The notes beneath the pieces are model-generated. The model saw nothing but the letters and a program-made list of their open reading frames with translations. It was not told the DNA's origin and made no database searches. The position numbers and the translations under genes are program-made. Positions 35,661 to 43,930 of a DNA stretch of 64,000 nucleotides are shown piece after piece. The stretch spans positions 372,001 through 436,000 of the forward strand of contig NZ_JAKQZG010000002.1 in the NCBI RefSeq assembly GCF_024359545.1, read 5' to 3'. Origin of the DNA: Jiella marina (GTDB taxonomy: Bacteria; Pseudomonadota; Alphaproteobacteria; Rhizobiales; Rhizobiaceae). Each line of letters opens with the position of its first letter. Position 1 is the stretch's first letter.

Positions 35661-36757
35661 GGAGCGCCTCCCGTGGCTCGGGCGGCAGTGCTGCGCCGGC
35701 TTTCATCGCTTGAGCGCGAGCGGCTCCGTCCGCCGCCCTTCGCCGCGGCGATCATTGCCATGGCCGCGGCGGCAAGGGCAATGAGTGAGAAGACCACGCC
35801 CAGCGCATTGTCAAAGGTCGGCGCCATTTCCCACCAGAGGAACAGAAGTGCCGCGACGAGGGTGACGAGCCCGGCGAAGCGGGTGGCACTGCGGCTTTGC
35901 CTGAGCGCGGTGCGGCTGAGGATGACGAAGGCGAGCGCCGCCGCGCCGAGTGAAAGGATCAGGACCCCCTGCCAGAGAACCGAACCGCGCAGGAGATAAT
36001 ACTCGACCTTCTCCGGCAGATTGCCCGACCATTGGACGAGAAACTGCATGAATGTCATGTAGACCACGCCGAGAATCGAGGCGAGCGTGAGCTTGGCAAG
36101 GTCGTCGCGGGGACGGGCCTCGCCGCCCGCATCGACCCAGAGAAGCAGCGCCAGAGCGATGGCGATCTGGGTGATGGCGAAGAGCGCGCCAAAGGTGGTG
36201 GAGGCCCAATGGGGCTCCAGCGACATGATCCAGTCGATCGCGGCGAAATTCACGGTGAAGGCGTAAAGCGCGAGAAAGAGGCCGCTGGCGATGCGATTGA
36301 CGAAGGCGAGCCCCGCCGCCGAGACCGCCATTGCCGACCAGAGCGCCAGGATGAAGACGAGGCGGATGCCGAAACCGAGCGGGTTGAGATAAAGGCTTGC
36401 AACCGCCGGCCGCTCGGAGAGGGCTCCTTCGCCGATCCAGGGATAGATGGCGAACTGCAAGACGATCAGAGCCAGACCGGCGATTGACACGAAGGGAACT
36501 GTCGCCGCCAAGCCTTCCAGGGTGGGCCGCGCCGCCTCGCCCCAGAAGCCGCCGGTCAGCCGGTGGGCGTGCAACAGGACGCTCGCCCCCATGCCGGCCG
36601 AGATCGCGAGCACGAAGGCGGCGAGATAGGCCTCTGCCATCGCTTCGGCCGCCAGAATGACGAGGATGACCGCCGCCAGCGCCAGGATCGCGAAGAGCCG
36701 CTGGGATTGCGGAGGCTGCGCCCGGACATGTCTGAGGAAACGACCGGCAAGGCTCAT
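35657..36757 (-). CDS. actF: Alternative complex III subunit ActF (quinol-side membrane subunit)
   Basis: A 366-residue integral membrane protein with about ten hydrophobic segments, starting at ATG 36757 inside the actE stop (ATGA). FAAIDWIMSLEPHWASTTFG (about 170-189) is the characteristic stretch of ActF/NrfD-like proteins, as is LNPLGFGIRL before it and VEYYLLRGSVLWQG after. ActF pairs with ActC in the membrane part of the complex. The C-terminal tail is basic and Ser/Arg-rich. Next gene overlaps by GTGA. Confidence 0.85.
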   Translation of the reverse strand: MSLAGRFLRHVRAQPPQSQRLFAILALAAVILVILAAEAMAEAYLAAFVLAISAGMGASVLLHAHRLTGGFWGEAARPTLEGLAATVPFVSIAGLALIVLQFAIYPWIGEGALSERPAVASLYLNPLGFGIRLVFILALWSAMAVSAAGLAFVNRIASGLFLALYAFTVNFAAIDWIMSLEPHWASTTFGALFAITQIAIALALLLWVDAGGEARPRDDLAKLTLASILGVVYMTFMQFLVQWSGNLPEKVEYYLLRGSVLWQGVLILSLGAAALAFVILSRTALRQSRSATRFAGLVTLVAALLFLWWEMAPTFDNALGVVFSLIALAAAAMAMIAAAKGGGRSRSRSSDESRRSTAARATGGAP

Positions 36758-37344
36758 CGGCCGGCCTCCCCGCCTGCGTCCGCCATCTCGCCGGCGCCGG
36801 CGAGCTGCAGCGCGCGGATATAGGCCGCGATCGCCCAGCGGTCGCGCGGCTCGACGCGGGCGGCGTAGGAGTACATCACTCCCCAGCCATTGGTGATGAC
36901 GTCGACGAAATGCTCGGCCGGCGCGGCCCGGAGGCGTGGCTCCATGTAGGAAGGCGGCGGCGGAAAGCCGCGCTCGACGATGATCCCGTCGCCCCGGCCA
37001 GCGAGTCCGTGGCAGGGCGTGCAGTAGATCTCGTATTGCGCGCGCCCCCGATCGAGCAGCGCGGCGTCGACTTTCGGCGGCGTCCGCAGGGCGGCGATCC
37101 GCTCGGGCTCGTCGCGCGCCACCGTGCCGAAGGGAATGGCGCGCGCCTCGGCATTCTGGTCGAATGCTTCGGCCGAGGAATAGGGCTTCAGCTTGGGTTG
37201 CTCGACCATGTCGTTGCAGGCGGAGACGAGGCCGGCGCAGAGGAGGAGTGCGAGGATGCGTGCAGCACGAGCGCACGGCCACTGACCCCCGGACAACAGG
37301 GCGACAAGAGCGGGAGCGGGAGGAGAGTCAGATGGCTGTCGCAT
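36754..37344 (-). CDS. actE: Alternative complex III subunit ActE, mono-haem cytochrome c lipoprotein
   Basis: About 196 residues. A signal peptide with the lipobox LVSA-C (Cys near 43) anchors it to the membrane. It holds one haem-binding CTPCH (about 108-112) in YEIYCTPCHGLAGRGDG, with the likely Met ligand in GVMYSYAARV. This is the electron exit of the complex, handing electrons to the cytochrome c domain of CoxB. ATG 37344 lies inside the 3' end of actD (17-nt overlap), with a GGAGAGGGG sequence before it. Confidence 0.87.
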   Translation of the reverse strand: MRQPSDSPPAPALVALLSGGQWPCARAARILALLLCAGLVSACNDMVEQPKLKPYSSAEAFDQNAEARAIPFGTVARDEPERIAALRTPPKVDAALLDRGRAQYEIYCTPCHGLAGRGDGIIVERGFPPPPSYMEPRLRAAPAEHFVDVITNGWGVMYSYAARVEPRDRWAIAAYIRALQLAGAGEMADAGGEAGR

Positions 37345-37879
37345 CGCCCCTCTCCTGTATCGTGATCGGCCGGTACCGGTCGAGAACCGCCCGCACTTCG
37401 CCATCGGCTTCCTGGTCGCCGCGAAGCTCGATCTCGAGAAAGAAGCGGTCGTCGCTCGCGCGCTCGAAACCCTCCCAGTCGAAGACGCGATGGTTGAGCC
37501 TCGGCAGGTTCGAGCCGATGATCATGGTGAGGAAGCCGCCGATCGCCGCCGAGATGATGGTGATCTCGAAGGTCACCATCATGAAGGCCGGCCAGGCGTT
37601 ATAGGGCCTGCCGCCGGAATTGAACGGATAGGCGACGACCGAACTCCAATATTGCAGGAAGAAGGCGGCGAGCGCCCCGCATATCGCGGCCACGACCATG
37701 ATCGTCCGCACCTTCGAGGGTCCGGCGCCTCGCGCCGAAAGCACGTCATCGATCTCCGACAGGGCATAGGGCGAATAGGTCTCGAAGCGATGCGGGCCTT
37801 TGGTGCCCACGAGTTCGCGCACGGCCGAAACCAGCGCGTCTGCGGTCGAAAACTCGGCCATGATCATCCGCACAGTCAT
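37328..37879 (-). CDS. actD: Alternative complex III subunit ActD
   Basis: A 183-residue protein starting at ATG 37879 within the actC stop (ATGA). The N-terminal 55 residues are soluble (AEFSTADALVSAVRELVGTKG, with FETYSPYALSEIDDVL). Two membrane segments follow (about 60-80 and 98-120), including YPFNSGGRPYNAWPAF between them, the recognisable ActD stretch (DUF3341). The C-terminal part, DDRFFLEIELRGDQ, returns to the cytoplasm. ActD helps hold the membrane and peripheral parts together; it binds no cofactor. Confidence 0.87.
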   Translation of the reverse strand: MTVRMIMAEFSTADALVSAVRELVGTKGPHRFETYSPYALSEIDDVLSARGAGPSKVRTIMVVAAICGALAAFFLQYWSSVVAYPFNSGGRPYNAWPAFMMVTFEITIISAAIGGFLTMIIGSNLPRLNHRVFDWEGFERASDDRFFLEIELRGDQEADGEVRAVLDRYRPITIQERGDATAI

Positions 37880-39264
37880 CGCGCCGCGCCCTCCTTGTGG
37901 GCGAGTTCGCGAATCTCGTGGATCGAGGCGGCCGGGATCACTTTGGCGAAAAGGAAGAACAGGAAGCAGAACAGGCCGAAGGAGCCGAGGAACATCAGCC
38001 AGTCCCAGATGGTCGGGACGTAGAAGGAGAAGGTCGATGGCAGATGGCCGTGGGCGAGCGTGTTCATGTTGATGAGAATACGCTCGAGCCACATGCCGAC
38101 ATTGACCAGCACGCCGACGATGAACAGCGGCACGAGGCCGCGCCGGAAGCGGCGCCACCAGAAGAGCTGCGGCGCCAGACCGTTACAGGCGAGCATCATC
38201 CAGTATAGCCAGCCATAGGGCCCGAAGAACTGGAAGGCGATCAGGCTGCGCTCGGCCTCGCCGCCGGAATACCAGCCGGCGAACCATTCGAACGAGTACG
38301 AGAAGCTCATGATGATCCCGCCGAGAAGCAGGATCTTCGCCATCGCGTCGAGATGATCGAGGGTGATGATCGACTGAAGGCCGAGGGCCCAGCGGATCGG
38401 GATCGTCAGTGTCACCACCATGGCGAAGCCGGAGAACATCGCGCCGACGACGAAATAGGGAGGAAAGATCGTCTCCTGCCAGCCGGGCATCAGCGTCGCG
38501 GCATAGTCGAGGCCGACGACGGAGTGGATCGAGACGACCAGCGGCACGCCAAGGGCTGCCATCGCGTAGTAATAGGAATTGTAGTTCTTCCACTGGCGGG
38601 ACGAGCCGTTCCAGCCGAGGGCGAAGATGCCATAGGCGACCTTGGTGAAGCGGTGTTTGGCCTTGTCGCGCAGGGTGGCGAGGTCGGGGATGAGGCCGGT
38701 GTACCAGAACAGGATCGAGAACAGGATGTAGCAGGCGATCGCGAACATGTCCCAGACGAGTGGCGAGCGCCATTGCGGCCACAAGGTCATGGTGTTCGGA
38801 TAAGGCGCCAGCCAATAGGCGAGCCACGGCCGCCCCACGTGAAGCAGCGGGAAGATGCCGGCGATCGCCGCCGCAAACAGCGTCATCGCCTCGGCATAGC
38901 GGTTGATCGAGGCGCGCCAGCGCTGGCGGGTCAGAAGCAGCATGCAGGAGATCAGCGTGCCGGCATTGCCGATGCCGATCCACCAGACGTAGTTCGCGAC
39001 CGCAAAGCCCCAGACCACCTCGGAATTGACGCCCCAGATGCCGGTGCCTTCGACGAGAAGCACGAGGATCGAGATGCCGAAGAGGATGACGCCGAGAAAC
39101 GACACGCCGACCAGCACCAGCCACAGGCGCGAGGGCTTCCGGAAGATCGCCGCGGCCACCTCGTCGGTGATCGTGCCATAGGGCATTTCGGCGGGCATCA
39201 GCCCGTCGCGCGTGCGCCCGTGATTGGCGATCAGTTCGCGGCCGGTGAGGGTTGCGTCGCTCAT
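37876..39264 (-). CDS. actC: Alternative complex III subunit ActC (NrfD/PsrC-like, quinol-binding)
   Basis: A 462-residue membrane protein with about ten segments, of the NrfD/PsrC family. Typical stretches: WGVNSEVVWGFAVANYVWWIGIGNAG (about 75-100), RYAEAMTLFAAAIAGIFPLLHVGRPW (about 121-146) and SHSVVGLDYA-like HSVVGLDYAATLMPGW (about 240-255). It carries the quinol oxidation site in known ACIII structures, passing electrons to ActB. Overlaps actB and actD by ATGA on both sides. Confidence 0.92.
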   Translation of the reverse strand: MSDATLTGRELIANHGRTRDGLMPAEMPYGTITDEVAAAIFRKPSRLWLVLVGVSFLGVILFGISILVLLVEGTGIWGVNSEVVWGFAVANYVWWIGIGNAGTLISCMLLLTRQRWRASINRYAEAMTLFAAAIAGIFPLLHVGRPWLAYWLAPYPNTMTLWPQWRSPLVWDMFAIACYILFSILFWYTGLIPDLATLRDKAKHRFTKVAYGIFALGWNGSSRQWKNYNSYYYAMAALGVPLVVSIHSVVGLDYAATLMPGWQETIFPPYFVVGAMFSGFAMVVTLTIPIRWALGLQSIITLDHLDAMAKILLLGGIIMSFSYSFEWFAGWYSGGEAERSLIAFQFFGPYGWLYWMMLACNGLAPQLFWWRRFRRGLVPLFIVGVLVNVGMWLERILINMNTLAHGHLPSTFSFYVPTIWDWLMFLGSFGLFCFLFFLFAKVIPAASIHEIRELAHKEGAAR

Positions 39265-42251
39265 GTCGCGTCGCCCTCCTCGTCTGGGGCCTTTGCCGCG
39301 CCGAGCTCGGGCTGGACATGGGCCAGATAGGTGGTGCGCGGCCGCGTGCCGAGCTCCGCCAGCAGCGCGTAATGATGCGGCTCTTCGCGCAGCCGGTTCA
39401 CCGCCGAACCCTTCTCGGACAGATTGCCGAAGCTGATCGCCTCGGTCGGGCAAGCCTGCTGGCAGGCGGTGACGACCTCGCCCTCGGCGATGATCCGCCC
39501 CTCGCGCGTCGCCTCGCGGCGGGCGCCGGAAATCCGCTGGACGCAATAGGTGCATTTTTCCATGACGCCGCGCGCCCGGACGGTCACATCCGGGTTCTGC
39601 AGGGCATTCAGCATCGGGTCGCCGAGATCGGCATATTCCTGGCCGGCCGCATAGCCGAAGAAATTGAACCGGCGCACCTTGTAGGGACAGTTCGACTGGC
39701 AGTCGCGCGTGCCGACACAGCGATTGTAGACTTGGACGTTCAGCCCTTCGGAATCATGGATCGCCGCCTCGACCGGGCACATCGGCTCGCAGGGCGCCTT
39801 TTCGCAATGCATGCAGGGCACCGGCTGCGTTGCGACCCTTGGCGCATCCTCCTCGCCCTCGAAATAGCTGTCGATGCGCAGCCAGTGCATGTCCCGGCCG
39901 CGGCGGATCTCCTCCGGCCCGACGACCGGCACGTTGTTCTCGGCCTGGCAGGCGACGACACAGGCATTGCAGGCGATGCAGAGCGTCTGGTCGATCACCA
40001 TCGCCCATTCATAGGGACCGCGCTCGAATTCCGGGAAGAGCGTCGGCGGTTCGCCTTCGAAATGCGCGCCGGTCTCGTGACCTTCGTCGAGATCGCCGAG
40101 CGGCACGGTGCGCACGATCTCGCGGCCCTCCATCTGATGCGACCCTTGCGTTGTCGCCAGCGTGACATGGGCGCCGATGGGCGTCGCGGTCGCCTCAGTG
40201 AACCACAGGCTGTCCCTCGTGCGCAGCGGATAGACGTCGGTGCCGATGCCGCGGGCGATCGAGCCGATCGTGCGGCCATAGCCGAGTGTCACGCCGATCG
40301 TGCCGCGCGCCTGACCGGGCACGGCCATGGTCGGGATGGTGATGCGCTGCTCGTCCGCCGTGTCGAGGGCGATGAGCGAGCCGTCGCGAAGCCCCAGCGC
40401 GCGATGATCCGCCGGGTGCATCGCCGCCGCATTTCCCCAGACCTCGGAGGTGATCGGCCGCGGCGTTTCCTGCAGCCACGCATTGTTGGAGAACCGACCG
40501 TCCCAGACGCTGGTGTCGGGGTTGAACACGATCTCGAAGGCGCCGTCGCCCGGCGGGGCGTCGGAGAGCGGTGGGAGATCGAAAGCGCCGGGTTGCGAGA
40601 AGTCGCTCGAAGGGGCTCCGTCGGCTCCCTCGACCCCGGTGTCGGGGACGAGGCCGGTTGCGAGGACGTTTCGCCAGAAATCCTCGAAACCGCCTTGGGC
40701 CGCCTCGTCGGAGCCGCCGCCGCTGCGGCGCTGGCTCCAGGTTTCGTAGACCGCCTGATGGCTGCTGACCGCATAGTCGCCGGCAAGGGCCGCCAGAAGC
40801 GACAGCGGCGAATGGCCTTCATAGAGCGGCGAGACCAGCGGCTGGACGATCGAGACGAGCCCGGACTTCGCCCGCGTGTCCCCCCACTCCTCCAGGGGAT
40901 GAAGCTGCGGGATCTGCCAGCGGCACGCTTCGCTCGTCTCGTCCTGATAGAGCGAGAGATGAACGCTCGTCGGCACCGCTTCGAGCGCGCCGGCAAAATC
41001 GAGGTCGGCCGGGGCCGTATAGACCGGGTTCGCGCCGAAGATGACGAGTTCCTGGACGGCCTCATCCCGCATGCGTTCGGTGAGGCTGGCCAGTGCTTCG
41101 GCTGACGTTCCGGCGGTCTGTTCGATGATCGGCGGCAGAATCCGGACGGTCTCGCCCAGCGCGCCGAGATGGGCGTTGATCCGGTGCGCGAGCGCGTGGA
41201 CATGCGGCGGCTGCGCCTCGCCCACCATGACGAGCGCGGCTTGTCCGGCGCCGCGAAGCTCGGCGGCGAGCGTTTCGACAAAGGCCTCTTCCCGTCCCTT
41301 GAGCCCATCGGGGGCCACGATGCCGGGCACGCCCAGCGCGGCGGCCGTCGCGCGGAGTAGCCGGTCACCGCGCGAGCGGGGAAGCGGCAGCCGCAGATCG
41401 GCGGTGGCGCCGGTGCCGGACATCACCGGCTCGGCGACGGCGAGCCGCGTCATGGTTCGGCTGCCGGTGCGGACCTTGCGCCCTTGTGCGAAGGCGCGGG
41501 CGAGCCCGACCTGTTGCGGGCCCGGTCCGAGGAAGTCGGCGTCGAGGGCGAAGATCGCCTTCGCCCGATCAGGGTGCCAGGCGAGGGCTCCGTCGTCGCC
41601 GAAGGCCAGACGAACGCCCGCCCGCTCATTGTCCCGGCCGACCGGCTCGAAGACGGTGTGCCGCAGCTTCGGAAAGCTCTCTTTCAGCGCCGCCATCAGG
41701 CGTTGGAATGTCGGCGAGGAGACCGCGCCGGTCAGGATTTCGAGCCCGTCGCCCTCGCTCTCCTGCCAGCGCGCCCGCATGCGGGTCAGGTCGCCGAGGA
41801 AATCGTCATAGGTCGAAAAGCGTCGGTCCTTCCTCACCAGCGAGGCGCGGCCGGGATCGTAGAGCGAGAGCACCATCGCCTGATGGAAGGCGTCGGTGCC
41901 GCCGAGCGAGGCCGGATGGTCGGGATTGCCGTCGATCTTGGTGGGCCGGCCTTCGTGGCTTTCGGCGAGGAGGCCGGTGGCGATGCCTTCGAGTTCGAAG
42001 GCCGTGGCGAAATAGCGCGGCTTGCCGGCGACGAGCCCTTCCGGCATCGTCACATAGGGCACGATCTCCTCCGCCGGCGCCGAACAGGCGGTGAGCGGGA
42101 TCGCGGCCGAAAGCCCCATCAGTTTCAGGACGCTGCGCCGGTCGAACGTCGTGGATCGCGCCTCGGGCAGAAGCTCCTCGCCGGAGGGAGCCGGCCAGCT
42201 GTCCGAAACGAAGGCCTCGCGCGGCCGGAAGGGGGTGGGAGACGAACTCAT
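39261..42251 (-). CDS. actB: Alternative complex III subunit ActB (molybdopterin-enzyme-like plus iron-sulfur domain)
   Basis: A 996-residue fusion. An N-terminal Tat-like motif DRRSVLKLMG (about 37-46) directs export. Residues about 60-740 resemble a molybdopterin oxidoreductase, which in ACIII carries no Mo cofactor. Residues about 750-950 are a ferredoxin domain with four cysteine groups: CIACNACVVAC, CMHCEKAPCEPMC, CVGTRDCQSNC and CTYC...ACQQACP, enough for a 3Fe-4S and three 4Fe-4S clusters in this family. It relays electrons from ActC to ActA. Overlaps actA and actC by ATGA. Confidence 0.93.
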   Translation of the reverse strand: MSSSPTPFRPREAFVSDSWPAPSGEELLPEARSTTFDRRSVLKLMGLSAAIPLTACSAPAEEIVPYVTMPEGLVAGKPRYFATAFELEGIATGLLAESHEGRPTKIDGNPDHPASLGGTDAFHQAMVLSLYDPGRASLVRKDRRFSTYDDFLGDLTRMRARWQESEGDGLEILTGAVSSPTFQRLMAALKESFPKLRHTVFEPVGRDNERAGVRLAFGDDGALAWHPDRAKAIFALDADFLGPGPQQVGLARAFAQGRKVRTGSRTMTRLAVAEPVMSGTGATADLRLPLPRSRGDRLLRATAAALGVPGIVAPDGLKGREEAFVETLAAELRGAGQAALVMVGEAQPPHVHALAHRINAHLGALGETVRILPPIIEQTAGTSAEALASLTERMRDEAVQELVIFGANPVYTAPADLDFAGALEAVPTSVHLSLYQDETSEACRWQIPQLHPLEEWGDTRAKSGLVSIVQPLVSPLYEGHSPLSLLAALAGDYAVSSHQAVYETWSQRRSGGGSDEAAQGGFEDFWRNVLATGLVPDTGVEGADGAPSSDFSQPGAFDLPPLSDAPPGDGAFEIVFNPDTSVWDGRFSNNAWLQETPRPITSEVWGNAAAMHPADHRALGLRDGSLIALDTADEQRITIPTMAVPGQARGTIGVTLGYGRTIGSIARGIGTDVYPLRTRDSLWFTEATATPIGAHVTLATTQGSHQMEGREIVRTVPLGDLDEGHETGAHFEGEPPTLFPEFERGPYEWAMVIDQTLCIACNACVVACQAENNVPVVGPEEIRRGRDMHWLRIDSYFEGEEDAPRVATQPVPCMHCEKAPCEPMCPVEAAIHDSEGLNVQVYNRCVGTRDCQSNCPYKVRRFNFFGYAAGQEYADLGDPMLNALQNPDVTVRARGVMEKCTYCVQRISGARREATREGRIIAEGEVVTACQQACPTEAISFGNLSEKGSAVNRLREEPHHYALLAELGTRPRTTYLAHVQPELGAAKAPDEEGDAT

Positions 42252-42904
42252 CGATGGCACACGGAGCAATCGGTGAGGTGGTCCTTGCGGATGCCGTAAT
42301 GGGCCAGAAGCGCGCGTCCCTTTCGTCGCTGATCGGCGGGTTTTTCCCAGGCCGTGTTGTAGATTTCGGATTCCGGGCGAAGGTTCTTCGCCGGGTCGCG
42401 ATGGCAATCCAGGCACCAGCCCATGGTCAGCGGTTCGGCCTTGGCCATCAGCGGCATGTCGGCGACGTCGCCATGGCAGGAGGAGCAGCCGACGCCATTG
42501 GTCACATGCACCGAATGGTCGAAATAGACGTAGTCCGCCAGGTCGTGCACCCGGTTCCAGCGGATCGGCGTGTTGGTGGCGAGACTCGCGCGGATCGGCG
42601 CCAGCATCTCGGCATTGGTCCAGATCTGCGAATGGCAGGTCATGCAGGTCTCGGTGGGCGGCAGGCCGGCGAAGGCGGCCTTTTCCACCTGGGTGTGGCA
42701 ATAGCGGCAGTCGATCCCGAGTTCACCGGCGTGATGGCGATGGGAGAAGGGCACCGGCTGCTGCACATAGGCGCCGACGCCGGTGTAGTAGCTGGAGCGG
42801 TAATAGGCGAAGCCGCTGACCGCCATGGTGAGGGGAAGGACGACGAGGGCGAGGAGGCCCAGTCGGAGGAAAAGGTCTGCCCGGGCGGAAAAGAGCTGCG
42901 CCAA
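42248..42904 (-). CDS. actA: Alternative complex III subunit ActA, pentahaem cytochrome c
   Basis: About 218 residues with one N-terminal membrane segment (about 12-36) and five CxxCH haem sites: CRYCH, CMTCH, CSSCH, CLDCH and CSVCH. The number and the spacing fit ActA, the haem-wire subunit of ACIII. No in-frame ATG is usable. I chose TTG 42904 because AAGGGA lies 7 nt upstream; the open frame reaches TTG 42946 but has no such site. It is the first gene of the ACIII-caa3 run; the promoter should lie in 42905-43030. Confidence 0.9.
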   Translation of the reverse strand: MAQLFSARADLFLRLGLLALVVLPLTMAVSGFAYYRSSYYTGVGAYVQQPVPFSHRHHAGELGIDCRYCHTQVEKAAFAGLPPTETCMTCHSQIWTNAEMLAPIRASLATNTPIRWNRVHDLADYVYFDHSVHVTNGVGCSSCHGDVADMPLMAKAEPLTMGWCLDCHRDPAKNLRPESEIYNTAWEKPADQRRKGRALLAHYGIRKDHLTDCSVCHR

Positions 42905-43032
42905 TCCCGATTCCCTTCGACGGTTTCCTATTCCATGCTCGACCAAAAGCTTAGAGGCGGTCCAATCGGCGGCAATGCAATTTCGTCAGGCTCGGTGAAA
43001 TTTTCTCGGATGGCAACCCGCCACGAGGTCAT

Positions 43033-43071
43033 GAAAAGCGAAGACCCCGATTGTTCGGGCACCGGGGTCTT
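43033..43071 (-). terminator. Terminator of the small secreted protein gene at 43099
   Basis: Nine-bp stem AAGACCCCG/CGGGGTCTT (43041-43049 and 43063-43071) followed on the minus strand by CGCTTTTC. It lies 27 nt after the stop and separates this gene from actA. Confidence 0.65.
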
Positions 43072-43098
43072 GGCCATGCCCGCCATTCGCGGCGCGGC

Positions 43099-43326
43099 TC
43101 AATCGCAGACCTTGTAGCGCTTCCACTCGTAGATCGGCTGACCATAAAGGTCGCGGCCGATGACGATCTTCTTTCTCATCCAGCGGCAGTGCTTCTTCTG
43201 GCCGGCGAACTTGTAGTCGCCGAGAAACATGGTGCCGCTGCCATAATGGCTCGCAGCCGCGCCCGAGGCCGTGGCCATTGCGGCAACAGTGAGGGTGGCG
43301 AAGGTGATCAGCGTCTTCTTGAACAT
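43099..43326 (-). CDS. Small secreted basic protein, paralogue of the 43524 gene
   Basis: A 75-residue protein with signal peptide MFKKTLITFATLTVAAMATASGAAA, cut near residue 25. The mature 50 residues end in KKHCRWMRKKIVIGRDLYGQ-PIYEWKRYKVCD, with two cysteines that could form a disulfide. The same C-terminal pattern, KKHCxWxxKKIxIGxDxYGxPIxxWKRxxVC, is shared with the gene at 43524, so the two are tandem duplicates. I do not recognise the family. Both sit between a Crp/Fnr regulator and the ACIII operon on the same strand but have their own terminators. Confidence 0.65.
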   Translation of the reverse strand: MFKKTLITFATLTVAAMATASGAAASHYGSGTMFLGDYKFAGQKKHCRWMRKKIVIGRDLYGQPIYEWKRYKVCD

Positions 43327-43459
43327 GGGGCTTTCCTTGGTTTCCGGATGAAGCCTCGTGCCTCAGCCGATGCGATGAAGCCCTATCGGGACGGCCCGAA
43401 CGCCGCTGTGTCGCGCGTCACAGGCCCGCAATCGCCCGGCGCCTGGTCGCAACGCGCGC

Positions 43460-43493
43460 AAAAAAGCCCCCGACGTCTTGTAACGTCGAGGGC
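43460..43493 (-). terminator. Intrinsic terminator of the His-rich small protein gene
   Basis: Stem GCCCTCGACGT/ACGTCGGGGGC (one mismatch) with a six-base loop, followed on the minus strand by six T. It starts 31 nt after the stop codon at 43524, a textbook rho-independent terminator. Confidence 0.85.
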
Positions 43494-43523
43494 CGTGGTC
43501 TGCTGGTCGAACCGGGGCACTGC

Positions 43524-43772
43524 TCAGTGGCAGACCCGGAAACGCTTCCACTTGAAGATCGGCTTGCCGTAGTAGTCGTAGCCGATGAAGATCTTCTTCT
43601 TGATCCAGTTGCAGTGCTTCTTGTAGCCGACGAACTTGTGGAAGCCGTGCGACTTGTGAAAGCCGTGCGACTTGTGAAAGCCGTGCGACTTGTAGCCGGC
43701 ATTCGCGGTCGAGGCCGTAGCGGTTGCGACGACGGCGAGGGTGGCAAGGCCGATCAGGGTCTTCTTGAACAT
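43524..43772 (-). CDS. Small secreted His-rich protein with KSHGFH repeats
   Basis: An 82-residue protein. Signal peptide MFKKTLIGLATLAVVATATAS-TANA, cut near residue 25. The mature protein begins GYKSHGFHKSHGFHKSHGFHKF, three copies of K-S-H-G-F-H, then the C-terminal domain shared with the 43099 gene (KKHCNWIKKKIFIGYDYYGK, PIFKWKRFRVC). The histidine repeat is absent from the paralogue and could bind metal. Lysine and histidine make it very basic. An export role in the periplasm, perhaps metal or haem related, is only a guess. Strong terminator downstream. Confidence 0.65.
   Translation of the reverse strand: MFKKTLIGLATLAVVATATASTANAGYKSHGFHKSHGFHKSHGFHKFVGYKKHCNWIKKKIFIGYDYYGKPIFKWKRFRVCH
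43635..43688. repeat. Three 18-bp tandem repeats inside the His-rich gene
   Basis: Units CTTGTGAAAGCCGTGCGA at 43635, 43653 and 43671 (the first has one change), in frame, each coding six residues of the KSHGFH repeat. A partial fourth unit follows at 43689. Copy number could vary by slippage. Confidence 0.9.
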
Positions 43773-43930
43773 GGTCTCTTCTCCTTGGGTTGGCGGGTGA
43801 GGCCTCTTGCCTCGCCCGATGAGAAGGACCCTACCGAGACGGCCGTCCGGTCGCTGTGTCGCGTGTCACAGGGTGAACAGGACGGTTCTTGTCGTGCTGC
43901 TGCGATGAAGAGAAGGGCGGGAGCTCCGCC

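Noticed and set aside
43635-43688. Short regular repeats considered as a CRISPR array
   Set aside because: The units are contiguous with no spacers and lie in frame within a coding sequence.
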